A DNA stretch of 64,000 bases. Origin: an uncultured Opitutia bacterium. Lineage in GTDB: Bacteria > Verrucomicrobiota > Verrucomicrobiia > Opitutales > Opitutaceae. The stretch covers positions 62,001-126,000 of the forward strand of contig CAIRCN010000020.1 in the NCBI GenBank assembly GCA_903877135.1, read 5' to 3'. Shown here in pieces: positions 18,705 to 28,174 of this stretch; positions within the stretch are counted from its first letter, which is position 1, and each line of letters opens with the position of its first letter. The notes under the pieces were generated by a model. It saw only the letters and a program-made list of their open reading frames with translations. It had not been told where the DNA came from and searched no databases. The position numbers and the translations under genes are program-made.

Positions 18705-20030
18705 ATGCAACCCGCCCTTCACCTCTCCCGCCGCCGCGTGGTCGTCACCGGACTCGGCGCTGTGACTCCCGTCGGCAACACGGCCGCCGATACTTGGGCC
18801 GCGCTGATCGCCGGCCGCAGCGGTATCGGACGTATCACGCGCTTCGACCCGACCGGTTGCACGGCGCAGATCGCAGCGGAGGTGCGCGGTTTCGATTGCA
18901 CCAAGCACCTGCCGGTGCCGTTGCACCCCCGCGGGACCGGGGGCGAGCCGCTCGTGCAGGCCCTCACCCTGAAGGAAGTTAAAAAATTCGGCCGTTTCAC
19001 CCACCTCGGGACGGTGGCCGCGGTGGAGGCCTACACCGACTCCGGGCTCGACGCGCACCGCGCCACTCTCTCAGCAGACCTCATGGGGGTGAGCATCGGC
19101 GTCGGTCTTGGCGGCCTGCCCGAGATGGAGGCGATGCACGACACGTGGAAGGCCGGTGGTTTCCGAAAGATCTCGCCCTTCTTCATCATTCAAATCGCGC
19201 CGAATCTCCTCGCGGGGCAGGTGAGCCTCGCGCTGGATTTTCGCGGGCCCAACATGAGCGTCGCCTCCGCCTGTGCCACGAGCGGACACGCGCTCGGCGA
19301 GGCGGCGGCGGCCATTGCGCGCGGCGACGCCGACGTGATGCTGGCGGGCGGCGCGGAATCGGCGATCACGCCGCTCTCCATCGGAGCGTTTGCCCAGATG
19401 CGCGCGCTGTCGACACGCAACGACGCGCCGGAAAAAGCCTCGCGGCCCTACGACCAGGACCGCGACGGGTTTGTGCTCGGCGAGGGCGCGGTGGTCTTCG
19501 TGCTGGAGGAACGCGAGCAGGCGCTGCGGCGCGGCGCGCGCATTTACGCCGAACTACGCGGCTACGGGGCCACGGCCGACGCCTACCATCTTTCCTCGCT
19601 CGCGCCCGGCGCCGAGGGTTCCGCCCGCGCCATGCGCGCCGCCATTGAACGGTCCGGGCTCGCACCGACGGAGATCGACTACGTGTCCGCACACGCGACC
19701 TCGACCCCGGGCGGCGATGGCGAGGAAGCGGCGGCGATCGCGGCGGTGTTTGCCGACAGCAAGGCCAACCTCCACGTCAGCGGCGTAAAATCGATGACCG
19801 GCCACCTGCTCGGCGGCGCGGGCGCGATGGGCGCGTTTGCGGCTGTGAAGGCGATCCACGACAGCGTCATTTCTCCCACGATCAACCTGGAGAACATCGA
19901 TCCGGTGTGCGCCTCGCTCGGGCTGAACTTCACGCCGAACATCGCGGTGCACCGGCCCGTGCGCGCCGCACTGGCGAACAGTTTCGGCTTCGGTGGCACC
20001 AACGCCTCGCTGGTATTCGCTTGTGCTTAA
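18705..20030 (+). CDS. fabF: beta-ketoacyl-ACP synthase II
   Basis: The 441-residue product is a type II fatty acid elongation enzyme that condenses malonyl-ACP with acyl-ACP. The thiolase-fold active site is complete: C190 in VASACATSGHALG, H330 in SAHATSTPGGD, K362 and H367 in KSMTGHLLGGAGAM. It is slightly longer than E. coli FabF (about 413) owing to an insertion near residues 64-90 (KHLPVPLHPRGTGGEPLVQ). HATSTP replaces the usual HGTSTP. No acpP or other fab gene is adjacent, so it may be a secondary KAS II. ATG 18705 starts right before the conserved RRVVVTGLGAVTPVG. It overlaps the next small gene by eight bases. Confidence 0.93.
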   Translation: MQPALHLSRRRVVVTGLGAVTPVGNTAADTWAALIAGRSGIGRITRFDPTGCTAQIAAEVRGFDCTKHLPVPLHPRGTGGEPLVQALTLKEVKKFGRFTHLGTVAAVEAYTDSGLDAHRATLSADLMGVSIGVGLGGLPEMEAMHDTWKAGGFRKISPFFIIQIAPNLLAGQVSLALDFRGPNMSVASACATSGHALGEAAAAIARGDADVMLAGGAESAITPLSIGAFAQMRALSTRNDAPEKASRPYDQDRDGFVLGEGAVVFVLEEREQALRRGARIYAELRGYGATADAYHLSSLAPGAEGSARAMRAAIERSGLAPTEIDYVSAHATSTPGGDGEEAAAIAAVFADSKANLHVSGVKSMTGHLLGGAGAMGAFAAVKAIHDSVISPTINLENIDPVCASLGLNFTPNIAVHRPVRAALANSFGFGGTNASLVFACA

Positions 20031-20379
20031 AGAAATTCACCATGTGCGTCAGGAACCCGACCGGCAGCGACGCTGGTTTGAGGATGAGGGGCTGGAACTG
20101 ATCGTCTGGCACGAACCGGCCAGTGTCATCAGAGGTTTCCAGCTTTGCTACACAACACAGCATGGCGAACGGGCGCTGACATGGCGACCAGACCTTGGTT
20201 TCAGTCATGCGCAGGTCGACACGGGCGACGCATCACCATTCAAAAACGAGACGCCCGTGCTGGTGCCCGATGGAGCGGTGCCGTGGGTTGAGTTGGCGGA
20301 GCGATTTCGGTCGGCAGGAGCGCAACTCGAATCGCCGCTGTGTGAGCTCGTGTTAGCACGACTTGTCGCCAGAAACTGA
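20023..20379 (+). CDS. conserved hypothetical protein
   Basis: The 118-residue product starts at GTG 20023, inside the fabF stop region. It has the pattern LKEIHHVRQEPDRQRRWF, then DLGFSHAQVDTGD and a TPVLVPDGAVPW segment, which together recall a small uncharacterised bacterial family seen in proteobacteria and verrucomicrobia. It contains no membrane segment, signal peptide or cofactor motif, and no function can be given. The overlap with fabF (20023-20030) suggests translational coupling. An alternative GTG at 20044 would shorten it by seven residues. Confidence 0.7.
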   Translation: MLKEIHHVRQEPDRQRRWFEDEGLELIVWHEPASVIRGFQLCYTTQHGERALTWRPDLGFSHAQVDTGDASPFKNETPVLVPDGAVPWVELAERFRSAGAQLESPLCELVLARLVARN

Positions 20380-20383
20380 GGCC

Positions 20384-20752
20384 ATGCCCACGCTGATCTT
20401 GCTCGCGCCGCTGTTCCTCGCATTCGAGGTCTGGCAACTCGTGCTCAGCGAGCGCTACCTCGGTATCAAGCAGATCGCGCGCAACGGCGACCCGCGCACC
20501 CTCGGGCTCGCCGAGGTCACGGCCTTCTGCTGGAGCACGGCCATCGTCGGTTACTGGGTGTGGATGTTCGGCCTGCTGTTCGCACCGTTCACCCGTGTGC
20601 ACGGGCTCAGCCTGCTCGCCGTGTCGGCGGTCGGATTTTCCCTGCGGCGCAACTCCGGCCTCAAGTGGGTGCTCGTCATCCTCACGTTCGAGGGCGCCGT
20701 GCGCGTGGGCCTGCTCATCTCGCTGCTCGGGATGGCGTGGCACAGCCTTTAA
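20384..20752 (+). CDS. small membrane protein of unknown function
   Basis: The 122-residue product is mostly hydrophobic with about four predicted helices: residues 1-20 (MPTLILLAPLFLAFEVWQLV), 45-70 (AFCWSTAIVGYWVWMFGLLF), 75-92 and 100-120. No domain is recognised. ATG 20384 is chosen, with a Met seven codons upstream as the alternative. It lies four bases after the previous gene and ends in a four-base convergent overlap with the release-factor-like gene. Confidence 0.7.
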   Translation: MPTLILLAPLFLAFEVWQLVLSERYLGIKQIARNGDPRTLGLAEVTAFCWSTAIVGYWVWMFGLLFAPFTRVHGLSLLAVSAVGFSLRRNSGLKWVLVILTFEGAVRVGLLISLLGMAWHSL

Positions 20753-21141
20753 TCGGACCCAATTCGTCCCCGCTGCTGTTTGATCCCAGCGCGGTGCTTC
20801 TTCGACTCGATCATCCGAATTTTCTGCCCGCGCGATTTCTGCCGCGTCCGTCGGCGCTCCGTCTCGCGCGCTGCCACTGCCGCTTCGGCTTTCACCCGCG
20901 CCCGCGTCTCCAGCTTTGCGCACAATTCCGCCCACGCCAGCTCCCGGTTGGCCGATTGCAACCGTTCGGTCTGACACCGCACCTCGACCCCGCTAGGCCG
21001 GTGCCGCAGCCACACGGTGGATGAGGTCTTGTTGATTTTTTGGCCGCCGGGCCCGGAGCCGCGCACAAACCGTTCGTCCACGTCCTCCACCCGCATACCG
21101 AGCGCGGTCAGCCGGCGGTCAATTTCAGGTGATACAGGCAT
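20749..21141 (-). CDS. GGQ-domain peptide chain release factor-like protein
   Basis: The 130-residue product holds only the class I release factor catalytic module. The GGQ motif is at residues 32-34 in VRGSGPGGQKINKTSSTVWLRH, and the C-terminus is a basic tail (RRRTRQKSRGQKIR). It lacks the codon-recognition domains of RF1/RF2. Proteins of this build, such as ArfB and the mitochondrial C12orf65/mtRF-R type, hydrolyse peptidyl-tRNA on stalled ribosomes; the short basic tail and NKTSSTVWLRHxPSGVEV pattern fit the C12orf65-like group better than ArfB. It should act in ribosome rescue. Confidence 0.87.
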   Translation of the reverse strand: MPVSPEIDRRLTALGMRVEDVDERFVRGSGPGGQKINKTSSTVWLRHRPSGVEVRCQTERLQSANRELAWAELCAKLETRARVKAEAAVAARETERRRTRQKSRGQKIRMIESKKHRAGIKQQRGRIGSD

Positions 21142-21171
21142 CGGACCGCTTTTTACCGTCGCTGCCGCGGC

Positions 21172-22962
21172 TCACGGCACGCACTCGAACACCAGCACCT
21201 CGAACGGTCGCAGCGCGATCTTCACCGGCACGCCCGCGCGCACAGTGGCCATCGGCGCCGGCGCGTCCGCATAGGGACTGCTGACGCGAAACACCGCCAC
21301 CGCGTCCGCCGGCAGCTCAAACGCCGCGCCCGCCTCGAACTCAAACGTCGCCGGCCGGTCGGACGGGTTGCGCAGCGTCACGATGCCCTTTTCGCGCGAC
21401 CAGGCCGCCCAGCCATAGACTTCCAGCTTGCCGGGATCGCCGCCGAGCCAGTGCACGTCGCGCAGCGTGGCGGAGTTGGCGCGCGACCAGCGCGCGGCGG
21501 CGGCCAGGTCGTCCCAGTTTTTCACCGTGAGCAGCGCGGGCGAGAGGTAGAGTTCCTGGAGCTGCGTGCCGTTGCCAAAATAGGAACGCACCTCGCTGGC
21601 GAAGTCGCCACCCGGATCAGTGCCAAGCTGCTTCGGGCGCTCGGCGTAGAGCACGCCATGCACCATCAGGGAATTCAGCGGATACAGCAGCCCGCGGCGC
21701 ACGACATTGCGGTAGGTTTCCTGATCACGGTAGGTCATCCAGCGCTGCCGGTCGGTGCCGACGCCGGCGAAATTGAAGTCCTCGCCGTCGCGCCAAATGT
21801 TGTCGACATGGAACAGCCACCACGGCGACGGCCAGGTGCCGGTCGTCTGGCTGATGTAGATGTCCGGTCGCAGGGCGCGCAGCTCGTGGACGAGCCGCAG
21901 CATCGCGTCAAAATCCCGCCCCGCCGCCGGATCGATCTTGCCCGTAGCCTCGATCGAGCCGATGCCGTCAAATTTGAAATACACCACGCCGCTATCGCGG
22001 ACCACACCCGTGCAGATTTCGCTGAAACGCGCATAGTAACGCGGACCAGCGAGCGAGAAATTCTTGCCGCGCATCTCGAAGCCCTGCAGCACGGCGGCGG
22101 CGATGCGCGCGCCGTGGGCCTTGCTGTAGCCGCCCCACGGCGAGAGCCAGATGCCCGGCGCCGCCCCAAAACGGTATGCGGCAGCGGTGACGTTCTTCAA
22201 GCCCTCCGGCCAGCCCGCGTGAAAGCGCCACAGCGAGTTCACGTCGTCCCAGCCGTCGTCGAGCACGAAGCTGTCGAGCCTCACGCCGCGGCGCTCCACG
22301 AGTTCTCGCCCGATAAACGCCACCTCGCCCAGCACCTCGGCCTCGGTAAACTTCCGTCCGCAACCGAGGCTATACCAGTTGTTGTGATGAAGGAATGGCT
22401 GGTAAGGCCGGGCGCGCTCGTGCTCGACGTAAGCCAGGAAATCGCGCCGAAGCTGCCCGGGCCGGTAAGTGCCCATGACCAGCGACGCCGTCACCGTCTC
22501 TCCCGGCCGCAACGGCTGCATGAGCGGAAGCGCACAGCGCACGCGGCCTGCCGCCACGCCGTTCTCCGCGAGCGGATGCTCGACGCCAAGGAAATGCCGG
22601 TCGGTGACGACTGGCGAGCCGCTGAAATCGCCCACCACGCGCGCCGGGGTGCCGTCGATCCTGCCAACTGGCTCGTCCAGCATCACGATGCGCGCGAGCG
22701 GCTGGTCCTCCTTGCCGTTATTCGTCACCGTCAGGATCGTGCGGGAGAAATTGGCTCGCGGATAGCCTTCGAAGCGGCGCGTGACCGCGAGTTGCCGCTC
22801 GGCGTCGGCGAAGTCCACGCCCCAGGCTTGGTTCTCGCGGAGGTCGGCCTGCCGGAGCCGCGTGCCATCGGAAAATTCCAGCGCGAAAGGCGCGGGCGGC
22901 GCCGCCGCCAGAACCTCCACCACAGCCGTCAGGCCGGCCAACCACCACCGGATGAATTTCAT
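21172..22962 (-). CDS. GH36-like alpha-galactosidase family protein
   Basis: The 596-residue protein has an N-terminal signal (FIRWWLAGLTAVVEVLAAAPPAP), an N-terminal beta-sandwich and a (beta/alpha)8 barrel. The barrel pattern DSFVLDDGWDD and YFKFDGIG matches clan GH-D enzymes, where D332 would be the nucleophile; a candidate acid/base Asp is in IWRDGEDFNF. A C-terminal antiparallel beta domain follows (FELPADAVAVFRVSSP). Clan GH-D enzymes release alpha-linked galactose or related sugars; exact specificity is unclear. ATG 22962 is chosen for the signal peptide; the frame is open upstream to 23109, into the neighbouring permease gene. Confidence 0.85.
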   Translation of the reverse strand: MKFIRWWLAGLTAVVEVLAAAPPAPFALEFSDGTRLRQADLRENQAWGVDFADAERQLAVTRRFEGYPRANFSRTILTVTNNGKEDQPLARIVMLDEPVGRIDGTPARVVGDFSGSPVVTDRHFLGVEHPLAENGVAAGRVRCALPLMQPLRPGETVTASLVMGTYRPGQLRRDFLAYVEHERARPYQPFLHHNNWYSLGCGRKFTEAEVLGEVAFIGRELVERRGVRLDSFVLDDGWDDVNSLWRFHAGWPEGLKNVTAAAYRFGAAPGIWLSPWGGYSKAHGARIAAAVLQGFEMRGKNFSLAGPRYYARFSEICTGVVRDSGVVYFKFDGIGSIEATGKIDPAAGRDFDAMLRLVHELRALRPDIYISQTTGTWPSPWWLFHVDNIWRDGEDFNFAGVGTDRQRWMTYRDQETYRNVVRRGLLYPLNSLMVHGVLYAERPKQLGTDPGGDFASEVRSYFGNGTQLQELYLSPALLTVKNWDDLAAAARWSRANSATLRDVHWLGGDPGKLEVYGWAAWSREKGIVTLRNPSDRPATFEFEAGAAFELPADAVAVFRVSSPYADAPAPMATVRAGVPVKIALRPFEVLVFECVP

Positions 22963-23068
22963 GCGGGCATCAAAGACCCGCAGCCCGGCTGGGCAATCCT
23001 CAAGGCGATCGGCCAGCGGAGCGCATGACAGCAATTCCGGGGCAAGATCCATCGGATGCGGGCCGTGT

Positions 23069-24484
23069 TCAATTTTTTCGCGGTGCGCCCGCTCTCCACC
23101 AGATTTCAAACGCCGCCGCGCCCGCCACGAGTATGATCACGCCGCCGGCGGCCGCGAACGGATCGCCGAGAAATCCCGTGGCCAGCCCGCAGAGAACATA
23201 AAACAGCATGCCGGCCACCGGCAGCGGATAGAGCGGCATGGCGAATTGCCCGGCTCCAATCGGCTGGCGCCGCCGCATCCGCACCGCTCCGACCGCCACC
23301 AGCCCGTAGAACGGTAAAAAACCGAGGATCATATAGCGCGTCAGCCGCTCGAAGCCGCCGCCGGAGGCAATGTAGAGCAGTGTCATGCCGCCGTAGATCG
23401 CGATGGCCACCACCGGGGTTTTCCAACGCGGATGCACCCACGCGACCGCGCGGAAAAACTGTCCCTCCTCCGCCAGCGCGAAAATGATCTTGGGATTGCA
23501 CAACAGCGAGCTGAACACCGTGCAGGCCGCGCTTGCCGCGACAAACACCGTCACGAATTTCGCGCCACTTTCACCGAGCACGCGGCCCATCGCGGTCGCC
23601 GCGAGCGCCTTCGACGACGCCACCTCGCCCAGCGTGAGCGTGTGGAAAAACCCCAGATTCACCGCGAGGTAGACCGCGAGGATTAGCCCCATACCCAGCA
23701 ATGTCGCGCGCGGCAGGTTTTTCCGCGGCTCGCGCACTTCGCCCGCCACGAGCGCCAGTCCGTCCCAGCCATCATAGGCAAACATCGTCGCCACCACTGC
23801 CAGCCCGAAACCGATCCAGAGATTGCCCATCTTTGCCGGCACGATAGCCGCGGTCTCGGCCGGCGCGTTCGAGGAAAAACACAGCACGACAACCGCGATC
23901 AGTGCCGCGATCTTGAAAATCCCCGCGCCACCAGTCAACCGTGCGACTAGTCGGCTCGAGCGCATGTTCAGCAGCATGATGCCGCCCACCCACCCCAGCC
24001 CCAGCGCGGTCTGCGCGCTTTCGCTGAGCGCCATGATCGAACCCAGGTTGCGCACGCTCACCAACGTGATGGCGGCGGCCGACACCGGGTTGAGAAACAT
24101 CGAGGTCCACCCGAAGAGAAACGCCGCGCGCGAGCCAAAGGCGTTTTGCAGAAAAACCGTCGTGCCACCCGAGCGCGGCGTCCGCACCGCCAGCTCGGCC
24201 ATCACGAGCGCGCCGCACATCGCCGCCACCGCGCCCACCACCCACGCGAGCAACGAGAGCGAGATCGAGCCCGTCTTTCCCGCCACCACTCCCGGCGACT
24301 GCAAAATGCCGACACCAATCGTAAATGTGACCAGCACCAGGGCTGCATTCCACACCCCGAGATGACGCGGCAGCCGACTGGGGTCCGTGACGGCTAGAGC
24401 AGCGGGGTCACAAATGCGCCGCTCCGCTTCGGCGTCTTGCGACGCATGGCTCAGAAAAACGGCTTTGCCGGCGGATTCGGGCAT
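23069..24484 (-). CDS. APC-family amino acid permease with TIR-derived N-terminus
   Basis: The 471-residue product is an amino acid/polyamine permease with about 12 helices. The first helix has the family pattern TFTIGVGILQSPGVVA, and further blocks include AYDGWDGLALVAGEVREPRKNLPRA, typical of APC/LAT-like carriers. The odd part is the N-terminus: residues 4-26 (SAGKAVFLSHASQDAEAERR) copy the beta-A/alpha-A start of the TIR proteins encoded upstream, after which the sequence changes abruptly to permease (PSRLPRHLGVWNAALV). The permease has lost its native start and uses the TIR start region. It follows the truncated TIR gene by 49 bases and may be the last gene of the operon. Confidence 0.88.
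   Translation of the reverse strand: MPESAGKAVFLSHASQDAEAERRICDPAALAVTDPSRLPRHLGVWNAALVLVTFTIGVGILQSPGVVAGKTGSISLSLLAWVVGAVAAMCGALVMAELAVRTPRSGGTTVFLQNAFGSRAAFLFGWTSMFLNPVSAAAITLVSVRNLGSIMALSESAQTALGLGWVGGIMLLNMRSSRLVARLTGGAGIFKIAALIAVVVLCFSSNAPAETAAIVPAKMGNLWIGFGLAVVATMFAYDGWDGLALVAGEVREPRKNLPRATLLGMGLILAVYLAVNLGFFHTLTLGEVASSKALAATAMGRVLGESGAKFVTVFVAASAACTVFSSLLCNPKIIFALAEEGQFFRAVAWVHPRWKTPVVAIAIYGGMTLLYIASGGGFERLTRYMILGFLPFYGLVAVGAVRMRRRQPIGAGQFAMPLYPLPVAGMLFYVLCGLATGFLGDPFAAAGGVIILVAGAAAFEIWWRAGAPRKN
24407..24484 (-). other. TIR domain N-terminal remnant in the permease gene
   Basis: Codons 1-26 of the permease gene encode a piece matching the start of the TIR proteins: MPESAGKAVFLSHASQDAEA against MSDSGKAVFLSYASQDAEA in the 24854-28174 gene. 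Only the first beta strand and helix remain. This is the fourteenth TIR-derived segment of the cluster and marks a recombination junction. Confidence 0.8.
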
Positions 24485-24533
24485 GGGCAGCGGGAGGCAA
24501 GACAAGTGCCGTGCCAACTAGGGACTGACCAGC

Positions 24534-24857
24534 CTAAAGCGGAAAGCCCCCCAGACGCGACCGATGCGAGCGAGCATCCGCCAGCAGATGCGAGCGGTCG
24601 ACCGCGAGTTTCCACTCGAGTCGAAAGTAACCCTCGGCACGCGCGTTGGTGTTTGCCGAAATTACCGGCACGAACAGCGCGCACTCCTTGATCTGCCGGC
24701 GAATCTTCGCGCCCCACGCGTCGCCGCCCACGAGCTCGTTCTGGTCGAACCACACTTCAAGGCCGACGGCGCGGAGTGCGTCGCAAATTTTTAGCACCGC
24801 CTCCGCGTCCTGCGACGCGTAGCTGAGGAAGACGGCTTTATTTTCCGCGGCGCTCAT
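24534..24857 (-). CDS. truncated TIR domain protein
   Basis: The 107-residue product contains the first two thirds of a TIR_2 domain: KAVFLSYASQDAEAVLKICD, EVWFDQNELVGGDAW and ANTNARAEGYFRLEWKLAVD, including the conserved Glu of FRLEW. It is closest to the TIR of the 31425-34544 gene, but homology ends after DRSHLLAD, where an unrelated 11-residue tail runs to a stop; the last TIR strand (FLFPVVIDE), linker, membrane helix and TPRs are missing. It is probably a decayed gene, although a free mini-TIR cannot be excluded. Its ATG overlaps the preceding stop as ATGA, with AGGAGG eight bases upstream inside that gene. Confidence 0.85.
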   Translation of the reverse strand: MSAAENKAVFLSYASQDAEAVLKICDALRAVGLEVWFDQNELVGGDAWGAKIRRQIKECALFVPVISANTNARAEGYFRLEWKLAVDRSHLLADARSHRSRLGGFPL

Positions 24858-27800
24858 TTCTTCACCTCCTGCTCCTTGAGCATCCGGGCCAGCGTCTCGC
24901 GCGCGACCTTGTATTCCTCTACGCAATGGAAGTTCACCATCAGCTGCTGAAATGCCGGCGTATCGCGGACGGAGTCGAACATCGGGTGCCAGTAGAGCCG
25001 GCTTTGCACGATGTCGGGCATGTGGGCCAACTGCGGCAGTCCCTCGGCAAAATTCCCCAGGGCACAAAGCGCGTAGCCACGCTGGTAGCTGCCAGCGGGC
25101 ATCAACGGCCGGAGCGACTCCCCCAGGCGGGCCGCCTCGTCAGCCGCCCCGTTTAGGCGCAAAACCTGCAGGGCCTCACCGGCGGCATACCAGCCGGACG
25201 CAATCAGGCGGGCATCCGACAACACCTTTCGCGCGGCGGCCATGGCTTCCTCTTTGCGGCCCAGTTCGAACAGCACGCGAGCCCGCTCGGATTCCAACGG
25301 CAGGAACGACTCGTTGCGCAGCGCCGCCGCGCGATCAAACATCGTCAGGGCTTCCGCGTATTGCCGGGCGTCGTGTAGATAAAAGCCGTGGATGAACAGG
25401 ATGATAAACGACACGGGATCAAGCGCCTCGGCCCGCCCGATCTCCTTGAGCGCCAAGTCCAGCCGGCCCTGACCGGCCAGGACGTGGGAGTGCCAATGGT
25501 AGGCGGTCGCGAAGTTGGGATTGGCGGCGAAGGCCAGCTGAAACTCCTGTTCGGCCTCCACTAGCTGCCGGTTGTCCGTGTAGACAAAGCCAATCGTCGC
25601 GTGGGGCTCGGCCAATGACGGATCCATCTGCAGGGCCAGCCGGCTTTGGGCCAGCGCCAGCTGGTCAAACTCCTCGACGCGACCGACGCCATCCAGCAAA
25701 CGATAGCGCCCGCGCAGAGCCGTGGTGGTGGCCAGTCCGGCCTGGGCCAAGGCAAACTGAGGATCGATCTTCAACGCCTGGGTGAACGCCCGCTCGGCTT
25801 GCTCGAAGCCGGCCGTTGTCCGCGGCGTCAGAAAATAGCGTCCTTCCAGCATGAACCGGTGAGCCTCGGGATCCACCGCGCGAGCGGCCTTGGTCGCACC
25901 GAGCTTGATCTGCAGTTGCTGCGCAATGAGCCCCGCGATCTCGTCCTGCACGGCGAAGATGTCCTTGAGGTCGCGCGTGAAGGTGTCGCTCCACACGTGA
26001 AAGCCATCCGCCGCCTTGATGAGCTGTGCCGTGATGCGGACCTTGTCGCCCGACTTCCGCACGCTGCCCTCGACGACGTAGGCCACGCCGAGTTTTTGCG
26101 CGATCTCCGGAATCGGCACTTCCTTGCCCTTGAAATAAAACGCCGAGGTCCGCGCCGAAACTTTGAGGCCGGGAATCTTGGCCAGCACGTTGAGCAATTC
26201 CTCGCTGATGCCATCGGAGAAATACTCGTTGGCCTTGTCGTCGCTGAGATTTTCGAACGCCAGCACGGCGACCGACTTGTCGTCAGGCTTCGCCGCGGCG
26301 AACGACGGGGTGCCGGCTCCGCCGTTTTCAGCCCGGCGAAGTTGCTCCAACAGCTGCGCATAGCCCGGCCGGTCGCGCAACGTGTCCCACCGCGGCTCGG
26401 TGGCAAGCGTGGCCGCCGAGACTTCACCCCAGACTTGCGTGGAACGGCGCTCCCCTGACAGCAGTGCGATCGCGCGGTCGGGCTCGCCGAGCCACCCATA
26501 GGCTTCCGCGAGAAGCTCCCGATTCACCCAATCACCGATGATGCGCTGGTCCGCCGCGCAAGTTGCAACGATCTGGCGCGCCTCGTCCATCCGATGCTGG
26601 GCGGCGAGCATGACCGCCAGCATCGGTCGCATGTAGCGCTCATTGGAGTTGGCCGCGAGTTTCTCCCGCACCACGCGCTCGGCGAGCTGCCATTGCTCGA
26701 GCGCGAGTGCCGGCTGGCCCGCCAGCTCATACGCATGCGCCAGCAGATAGGATTTGGGGCCGGTGTAAAAATTGTCCTCCAAATAATCGACGGCGAGCGC
26801 GTTGAGCACCCGGACCGCCGCCGCGCCATCGCGCCGCAGCGATGCCGCCAGATAGCGCATGAACGCCACGCGCGGCTCGTCGCGCTTGAGCTCCGGCACG
26901 CGGTCGAGCCAGGCGTCCATCTTCGCGGGATCGGCGGTGGCGGTATATTCGATCACCGCGCCCTGGACGAAGGTGCGCCAGAACGGCTGCGCGGCGATCG
27001 CGCGGTGGTTCGCCTCCCGCGCCTCATCCCACCGGCCGGCGAAATCGAAATCGTTGGCGGCGTAATAATACAACTCGGCCGGGTGTGACACGCGGGCGGC
27101 CGCATCCCGGTTGAAATGCGCCCGCTCGACCCAGTCGGCGATCTGCAACGACTGCGCGAGGATGACCTTGTAATTTTGCGGATCGCTAGCGTGCGCCTGG
27201 GCAAGAAAATCCTTCGCCCGCTCCGTTTCGCCCATGACCTGCCGGTGCAGGGCCAGGGCGAGCAGCGCATCCGTGTTTTGCGGACCGAGCCGAAGCGCCT
27301 TGTCTGCCTCAGCCAAGGACCGAGCCAGACGCTGGCGCTCCCTATCATAGGCACGCGAATAGAAATAATGATTCAACAGCGCCGACGCGCCCCACGCCTC
27401 GCCCGAAGTTGGCGCGAGATCCGTGGCGCGCTTCAATAGATTTTCCGCCAGCCCGAATTCGTTGCGCGCCGAGTCCGGGTCGTAGATGATTTCGCGCGCC
27501 TGCTTCACGAGCTGCTCCGCCTCGCTCAAAGTTTTCGCCGGCACGCCCGCCTTTTCCGCGACACTCGCCGGCGGTGCACTGCTGAATTGCCACCACGCCA
27601 CCGCTGCCACTATGAGCGCCAACGCAGCGGCGATCAGCACATAAGCCTTGGCCCCGGGCTTCCCAACAGCTTCGCGGGCAGTTAACGGCTCGTTCAAACC
27701 TGTGGCGCGAGCCGCCTCGTGCTTCAACACGCCGGTGCGGTGCGACCAAAGCTTGAGGAAGCGTTGCTGCACCTCTGGCGTCACTTCGCCGCTGCGTAGA

Positions 27801-28174
27801 CGCGTCCACTGCACGGCGCGGAAACGGTCCGGCACGAGCGCGGCGGGCTCGCGCGTGTCGTCGATGACGACCGGCAAAATGAACGGCACGCCGCTCGCGA
27901 TGCCCATCGCGCGCTGCGCAGCAAGTTCCCACTCGATCCGGAAATAGCCTTCGTGCCTCGCCTGCGTGTTGGCCGAGATGACCGGGATGAAGAGCACGCA
28001 CTCCTTGATCTGGCGGCGGATCTTGACGTCCCACTCATCGCCGTGCTCGAGTCCGCCGTCGGCATCGAACCACACCTCGACGCCACCCGAGCGCAGCGCC
28101 TCGCAAATGCGCCGCGCCGCCTCCGCGTCTTGCGAGGCATAGGAAAGAAAAACCGCTTTACCTGAGTCGCTCAT
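24854..28174 (-). CDS. TIR-TM-TPR-TolB-like-TPR protein
   Basis: The 1106-residue protein has an N-terminal TIR_2 domain (residues 6-145; conserved Glu E81 in GYFRIEW), a linker, one membrane helix (about 174-195, YVLIAAALALIVAAVAWW), a first TPR block (about 210-620), a TolB-N/FlgO-like domain (about 625-760, DKSVAVLAFENLSDDKANEY, SDGISEELLNVLAKIPGLKV), and a second TPR block to the end. TIR_2 domains can cleave NAD+ or make nucleotide signals; TPRs bind proteins. The TIR domain differs from that of the next gene upstream (28171-31428) at only a handful of positions, whereas the first TPR blocks are not alike. It overlaps both neighbours by four bases. Confidence 0.92.
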   Translation of the reverse strand: MSDSGKAVFLSYASQDAEAARRICEALRSGGVEVWFDADGGLEHGDEWDVKIRRQIKECVLFIPVISANTQARHEGYFRIEWELAAQRAMGIASGVPFILPVVIDDTREPAALVPDRFRAVQWTRLRSGEVTPEVQQRFLKLWSHRTGVLKHEAARATGLNEPLTAREAVGKPGAKAYVLIAAALALIVAAVAWWQFSSAPPASVAEKAGVPAKTLSEAEQLVKQAREIIYDPDSARNEFGLAENLLKRATDLAPTSGEAWGASALLNHYFYSRAYDRERQRLARSLAEADKALRLGPQNTDALLALALHRQVMGETERAKDFLAQAHASDPQNYKVILAQSLQIADWVERAHFNRDAAARVSHPAELYYYAANDFDFAGRWDEAREANHRAIAAQPFWRTFVQGAVIEYTATADPAKMDAWLDRVPELKRDEPRVAFMRYLAASLRRDGAAAVRVLNALAVDYLEDNFYTGPKSYLLAHAYELAGQPALALEQWQLAERVVREKLAANSNERYMRPMLAVMLAAQHRMDEARQIVATCAADQRIIGDWVNRELLAEAYGWLGEPDRAIALLSGERRSTQVWGEVSAATLATEPRWDTLRDRPGYAQLLEQLRRAENGGAGTPSFAAAKPDDKSVAVLAFENLSDDKANEYFSDGISEELLNVLAKIPGLKVSARTSAFYFKGKEVPIPEIAQKLGVAYVVEGSVRKSGDKVRITAQLIKAADGFHVWSDTFTRDLKDIFAVQDEIAGLIAQQLQIKLGATKAARAVDPEAHRFMLEGRYFLTPRTTAGFEQAERAFTQALKIDPQFALAQAGLATTTALRGRYRLLDGVGRVEEFDQLALAQSRLALQMDPSLAEPHATIGFVYTDNRQLVEAEQEFQLAFAANPNFATAYHWHSHVLAGQGRLDLALKEIGRAEALDPVSFIILFIHGFYLHDARQYAEALTMFDRAAALRNESFLPLESERARVLFELGRKEEAMAAARKVLSDARLIASGWYAAGEALQVLRLNGAADEAARLGESLRPLMPAGSYQRGYALCALGNFAEGLPQLAHMPDIVQSRLYWHPMFDSVRDTPAFQQLMVNFHCVEEYKVARETLARMLKEQEVKK

